Both the position numbers and the translations under genes were made by a program. Shown here one piece after another: positions 1 to 8,484 of a stretch of 64,000 bases of DNA (within the stretch, counting starts at the first letter, position 1; every line of letters begins with the position of its first letter). Origin of the DNA: Pseudomonas mucidolens. GTDB lineage: Bacteria > Pseudomonadota > Gammaproteobacteria > Pseudomonadales > Pseudomonadaceae. The notes under the pieces are model-generated. The model made no database searches and had not been told where the DNA came from. It worked only from the letters and a program-made list of their open reading frames with translations. Location: contig NZ_LT629802.1 of NCBI RefSeq assembly GCF_900106045.1, positions 2,170,001 to 2,234,000 of the forward strand, given 5' to 3'.

Positions 1-226
1 ATTGATGCAACGCCCGCAGCAGGATCCGCCCGGCGCTGGTCAATTCGAGATGGTGATGACGACGCTCCAGCAAAGTCTCGTCGAGCTGTTCCTCGAGCTG
101 CCGCACCTGGCGGCTGACGGCGCTCTGGGTGACATTCAGCAACTCTGCGGCGCGCGTGAAGCTGCCCGTGCTGCCGGCCACTTCAAAGGCTTTGAGCGCG
201 TTGAGGCCGGGCATTTTGCGTTTCAT
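1..226 (-). CDS. LysR-family transcriptional regulator, N-terminal part only
   Basis: The reverse strand from 226 encodes MKRKMPGLNALKAFEVAGST and continues through a classic LysR winged helix-turn-helix (ALKAFEVAGSTGSFTRAAELL, then NVTQSAVSRQVRQLEEQL) until the window edge, so only about 75 of the usual 290-300 residues are visible. The family binds DNA as tetramers and senses a small molecule through a C-terminal domain that lies outside the window. It is divergent from the porin at 411 across about 185 bp, the usual LysR layout, so the porin is a plausible target (inference). An alternative start lies at the internal Met five codons in. Confidence 0.9.
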   Translation of the reverse strand, partial: MKRKMPGLNALKAFEVAGSTGSFTRAAELLNVTQSAVSRQVRQLEEQLDETLLERRHHHLELTSAGRILLRALHQ

Positions 227-410
227 CAGGGGCTCTCGAATGAAGGGCTGGGGCGCCAAGCATCCCATGCTTGAGGTACATTGTTCTACAGGTTTCAGCC
301 AGTAACATGCATTTGGCGAAGGTTCACTGTCAGTTTTTATCGTTTGTTCAAGACAGCGCTGATCGCAAGACTGAACGGCATCTCTAATAAAAATAACCGA
401 GAGCCGCCCC

Positions 411-1589
411 ATGCCGTTACCTGCTACCTCGCGCTTCACATTGTCCCTGGCCGCTTTGTTCTGCATCTTTGCCGAGCCCGCCATGGCGGTGCAAGTCACC
501 GACAACCTTGACCTTGGCGGCGCCATTCGCGGGCGCTGGGACTACGACCCCGACCGCAACATCCAGAATTTCGGTCTCGACACGTTCTGGCTGAGCGCCA
601 AATACACATCCGACACGTGGATCGGTGAGGCCCAATACCGTTTCTACGGACGCTCCTATCCCTACCGGTACACCAAGAACTATGGCGACATCCAGTTCGC
701 CAAACTGGCGTGGGTGGGCTACAAGTTCAACCCCGAGCAACAAGTGCAGGTAGGCTTGAACACCGTGCCCTTTGGCCTGCAGCCCTATTTCGGCAGCACC
801 TTTTACGAAACCCTGGGTAACGTCATCGGCCTGGAAGACCTGCAACAGGTTGGCGTCAAGTACATCCAGCAAAGCGGCGACTGGAACATTCAGGCCGGTT
901 ACTACCTGCGTCCGGCCTGGCAAGGCAAAGGCACCACCAACGGCGTGACCTTCTCCAGCGTAGTGTCTGAAGCCGACAGCTACGTCGCCGATGGCAGCGA
1001 CAACCAGGAGCGCAACACCGTGGTGCTGCGGGTCGCCAAGGCACTGGACCTGGGCCTCTGGAAATCGGAGGTCGGCGTCTCCGGGCTCAGTTCATCGCTG
1101 GAAAACCGTGACACCAACAACGACGGCCGGCGCAACGCCGTCGCTGTGCATTACCTGGGCAAGAACGGGCCGTGGGGCGTGCAGTTGCAAGTGGCACGAC
1201 AACAGATGTCGCCGCGCAATCCCGGCACCGACGAACTGGTCACGCTGGGCGGTTATGACGGCACCTATAACGTCGCCAGTCGGGGCAACCTGTACGTCGC
1301 GGACCTGAGCTACGACGTCACCGGCAAATACCTGTTCAACCAGGTCAGCGGGGTCAAGCTGTACGCCAACTACAGCGCCTTCGACAAATCCGCCAAGGCG
1401 TTCAAGACCTCGGAACGGATGATCCTCGGCAGTTCCTTCATGGTCAGTCAGTTGTACGTCGCGACGGAGTGGATGTTCGGCAAGAATGACCCGTACATCG
1501 GTGGCAGCAGTTACGCCCAGAGCCTGGGGGCTGGCGGGACCGATCATTGGGAAAATCAGGTGTATGTGAACGTGGCGTATTACTTCTGA
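411..1589 (+). CDS. Outer-membrane beta-barrel porin
   Basis: A 392-residue protein with a signal peptide ending near AEPAMA (about residue 26), many alternating amphipathic strands and a C-terminal aromatic residue (VNVAYYF), the hallmark recognised by the BAM assembly machinery. It should form a passive channel for small substrates. It is not a clear OprD or OprB member; it looks like the general porin family found beside catabolic genes in pseudomonads. It is divergent from the LysR gene on its left, and the transporter and oxidation enzymes lie downstream on the opposite strand, so it may admit the same unknown substrate (inference). Confidence 0.8.
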   Translation: MPLPATSRFTLSLAALFCIFAEPAMAVQVTDNLDLGGAIRGRWDYDPDRNIQNFGLDTFWLSAKYTSDTWIGEAQYRFYGRSYPYRYTKNYGDIQFAKLAWVGYKFNPEQQVQVGLNTVPFGLQPYFGSTFYETLGNVIGLEDLQQVGVKYIQQSGDWNIQAGYYLRPAWQGKGTTNGVTFSSVVSEADSYVADGSDNQERNTVVLRVAKALDLGLWKSEVGVSGLSSSLENRDTNNDGRRNAVAVHYLGKNGPWGVQLQVARQQMSPRNPGTDELVTLGGYDGTYNVASRGNLYVADLSYDVTGKYLFNQVSGVKLYANYSAFDKSAKAFKTSERMILGSSFMVSQLYVATEWMFGKNDPYIGGSSYAQSLGAGGTDHWENQVYVNVAYYF

Positions 1590-1612
1590 CCGGATCTTTT
1601 GGTCGCCGGCAA

Positions 1613-1688
1613 GGACGCCATCGCGGGCAAACCCGCTCCCACAGCAATCACCGAACCTGTGGGAGTGGCCGTGCCCGCGATGGCGTCC
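1613..1688. repeat. REP-type inverted pair
   Basis: Two inverted arms, ggacgccatcgcgggcaaac at the left and its near complement ending in gcccgcgatggcgtcc at the right, flank a short spacer and carry the cccgctcccaca core common in Pseudomonas REP elements. It lies between the porin stop and the next regulator and may also act as a transcription end. Confidence 0.8.
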
Positions 1689-1766
1689 ACCCAGACCACA
1701 CTTGCATCCGTTCTTTGCCAATAGTCAGATGGACACTCCAATACCCAAAACAATAATGAGTCCGAC

Positions 1767-2642
1767 ATGCGACAACTGCCCTCGCTCAATATGCTGCGCG
1801 TCTTCGAGGAGGTCGCCCGGCATCGCAGTTTCAGCCAGGCTGCGCTAGGTCTGAACGTCACTCAGGGCGCGGTCAGCCGTCAGATCAAGCAGCTTGAAGA
1901 CTATCTCGGCGCTGCGCTATTCATTCGCACTCCTCAAGGCCTGTCGCTGACCGAAACTGGCCTCGCCCTCTCCCCCCATCTGGCGCAGGCGTTCGACCAT
2001 ATCGAACGCGCGTTGCAAGCCGTGCGTGTGCCCAATCTGCGCCAGCGACTGCGCATTCTGGCGCCACCGACCTGGGCGACGCGCTGGTTGTCCGCGCACC
2101 TGCGCGTGTTCTGTCAGCGCTACCCGGACATCAGCCTGAGTGTGAGCCATCAGGCTCACCACGACAGCCTCGCCGATGTCGACTGCCACATCCGCTTCGG
2201 CGTTGAAGGCTCCACCCATTGCAATAGTCAGCTGCTGGTGATGGAGCGGCACATCGCCGTGGCCAGTGCGGAGTTGTTCGAGAACGGTCTGCCGCCTGAC
2301 CTACGGCACTTTCCATTGCTGCACATTCTGCACGAGGGCAAACGCTTGAGGGTCTGGGAAAATTGGCTGGCGGCCGTGGGTCGTAATGATGTCGATGCGG
2401 AACAAGGGCTCGAATTCAGCACATTGGATCAAGTGATCCACACCGCACTGGCGGGCGGTGGATTGGCGGTGATTGACCGGCAGATGATCGAAAAGGAACT
2501 GGCCAACGGCAGTTTGTTACCGATCACGCCGATGGAAGTCATCGGGCCGTATGGCTACTGGCTGGAAGTGGCGAAGGACAAACAGGGTTTGTCGAAGGTG
2601 CGCCTGTTTACGCAATGGCTGGGGTTGGTGAGCAAGCCCTGA
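1767..2642 (+). CDS. LysR-family transcriptional regulator (GcvA-like)
   Basis: A full-length 291-residue LysR protein. The N-terminal helix-turn-helix is clear (LNMLRVFEEVARHRSFSQAA, then NVTQGAVSRQIKQLEDYLGA). The effector domain follows, with the GcvA-like segment FCQRYPDISLSVS near residues 112-124. It probably regulates neighbouring catabolic genes; the transporter at 2766-4052 converges on it and the porin lies upstream. No motif identifies the ligand. Confidence 0.88.
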   Translation: MRQLPSLNMLRVFEEVARHRSFSQAALGLNVTQGAVSRQIKQLEDYLGAALFIRTPQGLSLTETGLALSPHLAQAFDHIERALQAVRVPNLRQRLRILAPPTWATRWLSAHLRVFCQRYPDISLSVSHQAHHDSLADVDCHIRFGVEGSTHCNSQLLVMERHIAVASAELFENGLPPDLRHFPLLHILHEGKRLRVWENWLAAVGRNDVDAEQGLEFSTLDQVIHTALAGGGLAVIDRQMIEKELANGSLLPITPMEVIGPYGYWLEVAKDKQGLSKVRLFTQWLGLVSKP

Positions 2643-2658
2643 TACAGCAGTATTCCTT

Positions 2659-2748
2659 GTGGGAACGAGCCTGCTCGCGAAGAGGCCAGTGCAGCCAACG
2701 TGAATATTGACTGCGCCTCCACCTTCGCGAGCAGGCTCGCTCTCACGG
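2659..2748. repeat. REP-type inverted pair
   Basis: The left arm tgtgggaacgagcctgctcg and the right arm ttcgcgagcaggctcgctct form an inverted pair between two convergent genes. The cgagcaggctcgctc core recurs at 4168-4192 and, in variant form, at 56458-56556. Confidence 0.8.
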
Positions 2749-2765
2749 TTGATCCCGGCGATCCT

Positions 2766-4052
2766 TCAGATCACCGCCGGGTTGTTCACCGCTACCTCTG
2801 CGCTCGCTTTCACCGGACTCTGCACCTTGCACGCCTGGCTCAGTGTCAACGATTTGGTCTCCGGCGCCCATGCCCAGGACAGCAGCGCGCCCAGTGCCAA
2901 TATCGCCGCGAGAATGCCCATCGTGGGGCTCAACCCTATTCCCGCCACGCTTATCGGCAGTAGAAAGGTGCTGACGGCTGACCCTAAACGACTCACCGCG
3001 GTCGCCAACCCGATGCCGCTCGCGCGAACGTCTGTCGGGAAACTCTCGGCTGGAAACACCCCGACCAGATTGCTCACTGCCGACAACACCAGGGTGAACA
3101 GCCCGAACACCGCCACCATCAACCACGCCGCACTGCTCGGCAGCACCGCCAGCAGGAACAACGCGCCGAGGATCAGCAGCATGTTGAGCATCAGTTCAGT
3201 ACCGAAACCTTCCGCCAATCCGAGTTTTTGCAGGATCGAAGGCAAAAAAGTGTAAATGGCGAAATACGGCATCACGATGCAAACAAAGAACAGGCAGTTG
3301 AACGCCGTGCGCTTGCGGTATTCACGGCTGAACAGCACCGCGTAGCCAGAGCGGGTTTCGGTGGCGGGCGTTTCGTCGAGCTCGACGTGGGCGCCCAGGT
3401 GCTTTTTGACAATGGCCCGCGCTTCCGCGATCCGGCCTTGATTGACCAGCCAGCGCGGCGACTCGGGTGTGCCGATGCGGGCGATCAGGATCAGACCTGC
3501 CGGGATTGCTGACGAGGCGAGCATCCAGCGCCAGGCGTCATCGCCGAGGCTGAGCATGGCGGTGCCAACGAAGGTGGCGGCGACGTAACCAAACGTCCAG
3601 ATCACGCTGAATGAACCGAGCAGCACACCTCGGTGCTTCTTCGGCGCGAATTCGGCGAGCATGGCGTGGCCGACACTGAAATCACCACCGAGCCCGATGC
3701 CGATCAGCACCCGACAAAGGAACAGACCCATGACGGTTTCGGCGTAAAACTGCATGACTGACGCGAGCGTGATCAACACGAAGCTGACCAGGAAGATTTT
3801 CTGCCGACCGACCTTGTCGGAAATCCAGCCGAAGAACAGGCTGCCGAGAAACAGGCCTATCAGCGCCGATGCGCCTATCAGCCCTTGCCAGAAGGCATCG
3901 AGCTGCATCTGTGGACTTAGCAGTGTAAAGGCAATCCCGATCAGGCCGAGGATATAGCCGTCGGTAAAGTGCGCGCCGAAGGTCAATCCAGCTATTTTGA
4001 GGTGGAAAGGCCCGATGGGCAGGTCATCGATTTTTACCGGTTGTACGGACAT
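2766..4052 (-). CDS. MFS transporter, probably missing one helix-loop segment
   Basis: A 428-residue major facilitator with sugar-transporter-type signatures: FFGWISDKVGRQK after TM2 (motif A), FLCRVLIGIGLGGDFSVGHA, PESPRW before the central loop, and a PAESFPTDVRASGIG segment in the C-terminal half. It would import or export an unidentified small molecule by proton coupling. In the C-terminal half the helix LMLNMLLILGAL runs directly into FLLAVLPSSAAW (around 3140-3180) with no second motif-A-like loop and no full TM8/TM9 pair, suggesting a short in-frame deletion, so function is uncertain. The start has a GGAG ribosome site. It follows the dehydrogenase operon across a REP element. Confidence 0.8.
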   Translation of the reverse strand: MSVQPVKIDDLPIGPFHLKIAGLTFGAHFTDGYILGLIGIAFTLLSPQMQLDAFWQGLIGASALIGLFLGSLFFGWISDKVGRQKIFLVSFVLITLASVMQFYAETVMGLFLCRVLIGIGLGGDFSVGHAMLAEFAPKKHRGVLLGSFSVIWTFGYVAATFVGTAMLSLGDDAWRWMLASSAIPAGLILIARIGTPESPRWLVNQGRIAEARAIVKKHLGAHVELDETPATETRSGYAVLFSREYRKRTAFNCLFFVCIVMPYFAIYTFLPSILQKLGLAEGFGTELMLNMLLILGALFLLAVLPSSAAWLMVAVFGLFTLVLSAVSNLVGVFPAESFPTDVRASGIGLATAVSRLGSAVSTFLLPISVAGIGLSPTMGILAAILALGALLSWAWAPETKSLTLSQACKVQSPVKASAEVAVNNPAVI

Positions 4053-4109
4053 TTAAGTCTCCAATTGTTGTTATTGACGGAGAAATGAAATCGATTTGTT
4101 TGGTGTGAA

Positions 4110-4192
4110 AGCGAGACTGCTCGCGAATGCGGTGTACCAATCAACATCGATGTTGAATATAAAAACGCTTCGCGAGCAGGCTCGCTCCCACA
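4110..4192. repeat. REP-type inverted pair
   Basis: Left arm agcgagactgctcgcgaa (4110-4127) and right arm cttcgcgagcaggctcgctc (from 4168) form an imperfect palindrome between the dehydrogenase and MFS genes on the same strand. It may reduce read-through or stabilise the upstream mRNA. Confidence 0.75.
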
Positions 4193-4208
4193 GGGTCAGG
4201 CAATGCTT

Positions 4209-5642
4209 TTACAAGCCGCCCATCAGCAGGTATTTGATTTCCAGATAGTCATCCAGTCCATATTTGGAACCCTCGCGGCCGAGCCCCGATTCCTTGACGC
4301 CACCGAACGGCGCCACTTCCGTGGAAATGATTCCTTCGTTAATCCCGACCATGCCGGCTTCGAGGCCTTCGGCCATGCGCCAGACCCGACCGATGTCGCG
4401 GCTGTAGAAGTACGCCGACAAACCATAGGGTGTGTCGTTGGCTTGTTGCAGCACTTCGGCTTCGTCTTTGAAACGGAAGCACGCGGCCACAGGACCGAAG
4501 GTTTCGTCCTGGGCGATCAGCATGTCGCGGCTGGCATCGGCAAGAATGGTCGGCTCATAAAACGTGCCGCCGAGTGCATGCCGACGGCCGCCGCACAACA
4601 GCTTGGCGCCCTTTTCCAGCGCGTCAGCCACGTGCAACTCAACCTTTCTCAGCGCCGCGGCATTGATCAGCGGGCCTTGCTCGGTTTCGCCCTCCAGCGC
4701 ACTGCCGACGCGCATGGCCGCAACAGCCTCGGCGAGCTTGCCGGTGAAGGCTTCATAGACGCCTTCCTGGACGAAGAAGCGGTTCACACAGACGCAGGTT
4801 TGCCCGGTGTTGCGGTACTTCGACGCCATGGCGCCTTTGACGGCAGCGTCCAGATCAGCGTCGTCGAAGACAATGAATGGCGCATTGCCGCCCAGCTCCA
4901 GGGAGAGTTTCTTCAGCGTGTCGGCCGCCTGCCGCATCAGCAATTTGCCGGTGCGCGTGGAGCCGGTGAACGACAGTTTGCGCACGATGCCAGAGGCCTG
5001 CAGCGCCCCGCCGATCGCCACGGCGTCACCGGAAACGATGTTGAACACACCGGCCGGAATGCCCGCCTTTTCCGCCAGCACCGCCAGGGCAAACGCCGAT
5101 AACGGCGTCTCTTCCGAAGGCTTGAGAATCATCGTGCAACCCGCCGCCAGCGCCGGGCCGACCTTGCGGGTGACCATCGCCAGTGGGAAATTCCACGGGG
5201 TGATCGCGGCGACCACACCGATGGCTTCCTTGATCACGATAATCCGCGCATCGGCCTTGTGACTCGGGATCACATCGCCATAGGCGCGCTTGGCCTCTTC
5301 GGCAAACCACTCGAGAAAACTAGCGGCGTACACCACTTCGCCCATGGCTTCGGCCAGCGGCTTGCCCTGCTCGCGGCTGAGCAACGTGGCCAGATCTTGC
5401 TGATGGCTCAGCATCAGTTCGCTCCAGCGCTTGAGCTTCTGGCTTCGTTCCTTGGCTGTGAGCTTGCGCCAGGTCGGCAAGGCGCGATGGGCGGCGTCGA
5501 TGGCCAGGTTGGTCTCGACCGCACCGGCCTTTTGCACATCGGCGATCAACTCGCCGTTGGCGGGGTTGACCACCGGGTAGGTCGGACCACCGCTGGACCA
5601 TTGACCATCAATGTAATGACCATTACGGATCAGTGCGCTCAT
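4209..5642 (-). CDS. NAD(P)-dependent aldehyde dehydrogenase, succinate-semialdehyde type
   Basis: A 477-residue aldehyde dehydrogenase beginning MSALIRNGHYIDGQWSS. It has the cofactor-fold segment ITPWNFPLAM, the catalytic glutamate in LSLELGGNAPFIV, the nucleophilic cysteine in NTGQTCVCVNRFFVQ and the C-terminal EVAPFGGVKESGLGREG. These match the GabD-like group, which oxidises succinate semialdehyde and related semialdehydes to acids. A longer reading frame upstream is rejected because ATG 5642 overlaps the stop of the aldo/keto reductase by four bases, showing translational coupling. The real substrate is unknown; the operon context (Fae-like protein, reductase, MFS) suggests catabolism of a carbonyl compound. 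Confidence 0.88.
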   Translation of the reverse strand: MSALIRNGHYIDGQWSSGGPTYPVVNPANGELIADVQKAGAVETNLAIDAAHRALPTWRKLTAKERSQKLKRWSELMLSHQQDLATLLSREQGKPLAEAMGEVVYAASFLEWFAEEAKRAYGDVIPSHKADARIIVIKEAIGVVAAITPWNFPLAMVTRKVGPALAAGCTMILKPSEETPLSAFALAVLAEKAGIPAGVFNIVSGDAVAIGGALQASGIVRKLSFTGSTRTGKLLMRQAADTLKKLSLELGGNAPFIVFDDADLDAAVKGAMASKYRNTGQTCVCVNRFFVQEGVYEAFTGKLAEAVAAMRVGSALEGETEQGPLINAAALRKVELHVADALEKGAKLLCGGRRHALGGTFYEPTILADASRDMLIAQDETFGPVAACFRFKDEAEVLQQANDTPYGLSAYFYSRDIGRVWRMAEGLEAGMVGINEGIISTEVAPFGGVKESGLGREGSKYGLDDYLEIKYLLMGGL

Positions 5643-6673
5643 GCCACAGCCTCTTTCAGATGAAAGCGTTCCAGACCCGGTCGGGCCGAACGCAAAATGC
5701 GTTTGCCTGCGGTGTAATCGTTGATCACGTCGCAAGGGGTGTAATTGCGTTCCAGTTCATGCAGTTCTTCAGCGTCGAGCCGGGTTTCCAGGGCAGCCAG
5801 CGCACTGTCGAATTGCGCGGTGGTGTCGGCGCCGACCAGCATGCAATCGACGCCGGGATGGTTGGCGACCCACGCCTGGGCGATCTGCGCATTGGGCACA
5901 CCGCGCGCTAGGGCGACACGCTGGACGGAATGGGCAATCTCGAACGAGGCTTCGTCGCTGTACATTTGCTGGGTGAAAAAGTCGGTTTGGTTGCGCGTCG
6001 ATTGCACATCGCCGGTCAGCAAGCCGCGAGCCAGCGGGCTGAATACCGACACACCGAGGCCCTGGTCACGACAGAACGGCATCATCTCGCGCTCTTCTTC
6101 GCGGTACGCGCAGTTCAGTTGCAGCTGCATGTTGATCGGCTTGACCCAGCCATTGCGTTCGCACGCCATGAGGATTTTCGCCAGTTGCCCGGTGAGCATG
6201 GTCGACACGCCGATGTAGCGGGCCTTGCCGGCGCGCACGATGTCGTTCATGGCACTCATGGTTTCTTCGACCGGGGTGTTCACGTCGAAGTAATGCAGCA
6301 TGAACACATCGACGTACTCCATGTTCAAGCGCTTCAGTGAAGCGTCGATGCTGTCCATGATGTGCTTGCGCGAATGACCGCTGGCATTGATGCCGCTGCG
6401 GGTGCCGTAACCGACTTTGGTGGTGATCACCAGGTCTTCGCGGCGCGCCAAGCGTTTGACGATGCGCCCCACGACTTCTTCGCCGACACCAGCAGAGTAG
6501 AAGTCGGCGAGGTCGATGAAATTCACCCCGTTGTCCAGCGCATGAGCGACGATCGGCTCGCTTTGCTTTTCATCGAAAATCCACGGTTTCCAGTCCGGGG
6601 TGCCCATATTCATGGTGCCCAGGCACAGGCGGGAGACTTGCAGGCCGGAGTTGCCCAAACGAACGAATTGCAT
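5639..6673 (-). CDS. Aldo/keto reductase
   Basis: A 344-residue NADPH-dependent oxidoreductase of the AKR superfamily, starting MQFVRLGNSGLQVSRLCLG. The catalytic tetrad is visible as Asp and Tyr in FIDLADFYSAG, Lys in VITTKVGYG and His in DVFMLHYFD; the C-terminal half carries VSVFSPLARGLL. It would interconvert an aldehyde or ketone and an alcohol. The ATG at 6673 is preferred over a longer frame because the Fae-like gene ends only 10 bp upstream, and the stop overlaps the next start as ATGA. It belongs to a three-gene operon. Confidence 0.88.
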   Translation of the reverse strand: MQFVRLGNSGLQVSRLCLGTMNMGTPDWKPWIFDEKQSEPIVAHALDNGVNFIDLADFYSAGVGEEVVGRIVKRLARREDLVITTKVGYGTRSGINASGHSRKHIMDSIDASLKRLNMEYVDVFMLHYFDVNTPVEETMSAMNDIVRAGKARYIGVSTMLTGQLAKILMACERNGWVKPINMQLQLNCAYREEEREMMPFCRDQGLGVSVFSPLARGLLTGDVQSTRNQTDFFTQQMYSDEASFEIAHSVQRVALARGVPNAQIAQAWVANHPGVDCMLVGADTTAQFDSALAALETRLDAEELHELERNYTPCDVINDYTAGKRILRSARPGLERFHLKEAVA

Positions 6674-6683
6674 GGCGCGAACC

Positions 6684-7196
6684 TCAGGCTTTTGGCGTGT
6701 AGAAAGGGTTGCTGATGTGACCGACCACATCCGCCAATTGCGCGGTGTACGGTTGGCCGGTCAGCGCCGCGCGGATCGCTGTTCGGCAGGCGTTGTAATT
6801 GTTTTGGTAGACCGCATCGAGGTCATCGCACGCCGGGTTGACCCAGTTGGCAGTGACGATGGCCCACTCGTCTTCGGCCTCGGGCGGCAAGGTCCCGTCG
6901 AGCAAGGCTTCGAGTACCGCCTTGGCGATGCCAGCCTGGGACGCGCCCCACGTGGCGTTGCCATGCAGATCGCTACCGATCGCGGCTTTGTTGACGTAGA
7001 GGGTCATCGGCTTCACCGGAATATTCGGCTGAGCGATCACCATGAAGGGACAGTGGCCCTGGCTTGGCGACGCAAGGCTGATGGCGAAGGCCTGCCCCGC
7101 CGGGCCGTTGCGCGGGCCAATCAGAATGTTGATGTGGGCGGCGTTCACGCCTGGGCCTTCGAAGCCTTCGCCGATGTACAGATCGAGTTTTTTCAT
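6684..7196 (-). CDS. Formaldehyde-activating enzyme (Fae) family protein
   Basis: A 170-residue single-domain protein. Its N-terminal GEGFEGPGVNAAHINILIGP, followed by GPAGQAFA, matches the Fae fold, including the His (about residue 21) at the position of the catalytic His of methylotroph Fae. True Fae condenses formaldehyde with tetrahydromethanopterin; most pseudomonads lack that cofactor, so this paralogue may handle another aldehyde or scavenge formaldehyde differently (inference). The start at 7196 has a GGAG ribosome site about nine bases upstream. It is the first gene of the operon with the reductase and dehydrogenase. Confidence 0.8.
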   Translation of the reverse strand: MKKLDLYIGEGFEGPGVNAAHINILIGPRNGPAGQAFAISLASPSQGHCPFMVIAQPNIPVKPMTLYVNKAAIGSDLHGNATWGASQAGIAKAVLEALLDGTLPPEAEDEWAIVTANWVNPACDDLDAVYQNNYNACRTAIRAALTGQPYTAQLADVVGHISNPFYTPKA

Positions 7197-8044
7197 TAGT
7201 CGTTACGCTCCAGTGATTTGCGAATAATCACGGACACACGAGCCTTCTCGCTCGGGTGGCCGTTGATGAAACGGGAGAGCGCTGCGGGTAATTGAGGGGG
7301 AAGGAGTCTTGAAAACAGGCATGGGTGCAAACGCTCTATGGTTTTGTTGATGAGCTTGTTTGCGATTTTTTAACACTGGAAGTTCGAGCGGCTGTAACCA
7401 TTAAAAGTCATAGAGGTATGACTTCAACTCATGCTCTATTTATGATCGGCAACAACGTAATGTTTTCCTCGAACGTTGATTAACGTGCGTATATATCCCT
7501 GCTAGATCAACGTCTCACGCCGAAATTTTGCTATGTGCGCCTACACCTAAAGCAGCGTTTGGATCGAGCGCCGCCCCTCCAATGGACACCCGCCGCGACA
7601 GCTGGACTGCCCCCAGCATCGCAGACACATCTGGGCCCCGACCGCTCTGGTGGCGTAGCTTCGCTAGGTCTACAAGGTTGAGGCGCGCAGCGGATACCAC
7701 AACATCCTGATCGACGATCGTTTGAGCAATCTGCATTCCCCCTGCACAGCCGATGCCGCTTTTTCGCACAGGCCTGTCCTAAGGCTTGATCGAATGACTA
7801 TTTCGACCTAAGAGTGATAACAAAACGCTATTAGAAGCAATGTGCCTCATCTTATTTACGAATAAAAACCCGTTTAATTACAGAAACTTGCAGCTCAACA
7901 ATGCCCTGTTTCGGCCGCAAAATTTTACCGAAAAATGCGCCTCATCAAGTTCAAGACCGTCCTTTACAGGCGAAGAAGCGCGCCTAGACTCTCACTGGAT
8001 TCAGCTCCCTGAGTCATGACCAACACACGAAAAGGATATTCAAA
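7197..8044. other. Gene-poor, AT-richer stretch
   Basis: About 850 bp between the catabolic operon and the accessory cluster. By eye its composition is more AT-rich than its neighbours around 7320-7500 and 7790-7960. The only reading frame of note is 7515-7769 on the minus strand (84 codons, containing MQIAQTIVDQDVVVSAARLN), which I do not recognise and which lacks a convincing ribosome site; it may be chance or a remnant. A promoter for the accessory cluster lies at its right end. Confidence 0.5.
7963..7990 (+). promoter_or_regulatory. Candidate sigma-70 promoter for the accessory cluster
   Basis: TTTACA at 7963-7968 and TAGACT at 7985-7990 are separated by 16 bp, giving a leader of about 47 bases before ATG 8045, which is preceded by an AAGGA ribosome site. 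Assigned by sequence match only. Confidence 0.4.
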
Positions 8045-8380
8045 ATGACCGCCTTCACTTCGGTAAATACCGTCACCACCCCCCTGACCATCAACTGCAA
8101 CTCCGTGACCACTTACAACGGTGATCCCAACGAGACCACCAAGATCACGTTCAGCTACCAGAACAACCTGCTGTGGGCTACCCAGGTCAACAACACTGCC
8201 TCAACGCAAACGCTCTCTGCCGACGCCTCTGCCGGACCGGTAATCCTGCGGGCTGGCGCCAAGGTGACGCTGCAAAACGTCGGTTCGGCGTTCAGCATCC
8301 TGTTTACTGGCAGCATCGTCGACAGCGGTTCCGAGACGCCTTTCAACGGCACCAACATCGGTACATTCAGCCTTTCCTGA
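8045..8380 (+). CDS. Small beta-rich hypothetical protein
   Basis: A 111-residue protein with no signal peptide, rich in Thr, Ser, Asn and Val, with alternating hydrophobic patterns that suggest a small beta sandwich (for example KITFSYQNNLLWATQV and KVTLQNVGSAFSILFTG). It has one Cys and no recognisable catalytic motif. The start has a good AAGGA ribosome site. It is the first gene of the 8-27.5 kb cluster and a strong hairpin follows it, so it may be made in excess over the genes downstream. Function unknown. Confidence 0.6.
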   Translation: MTAFTSVNTVTTPLTINCNSVTTYNGDPNETTKITFSYQNNLLWATQVNNTASTQTLSADASAGPVILRAGAKVTLQNVGSAFSILFTGSIVDSGSETPFNGTNIGTFSLS

Positions 8381-8413
8381 TCCACACGGGCTCTGTAAGC
8401 AGAACCCATCCTT

Positions 8414-8448
8414 GAAGCCGGCGGACGCGGACACCATACGCCGGCTTC
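8414..8448 (+). terminator. Perfect 10-bp hairpin after the first cluster gene
   Basis: gaagccggcg (8414-8423) pairs perfectly with cgccggcttc (8439-8448) across a 15-base loop, followed by a short AT-rich tail (atttaa). It is probably a partial rho-independent terminator inside the cluster. Confidence 0.6.
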
Positions 8449-8484
8449 ATTTAACGCAGTACGGGACATGGACGGTACCCTCGC

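Noticed and set aside
4209..5735. 508-residue version of the aldehyde dehydrogenase
   Set aside because: The extra 31 residues lie inside the upstream reductase gene; the family start and the ATGA overlap support ATG 5642.
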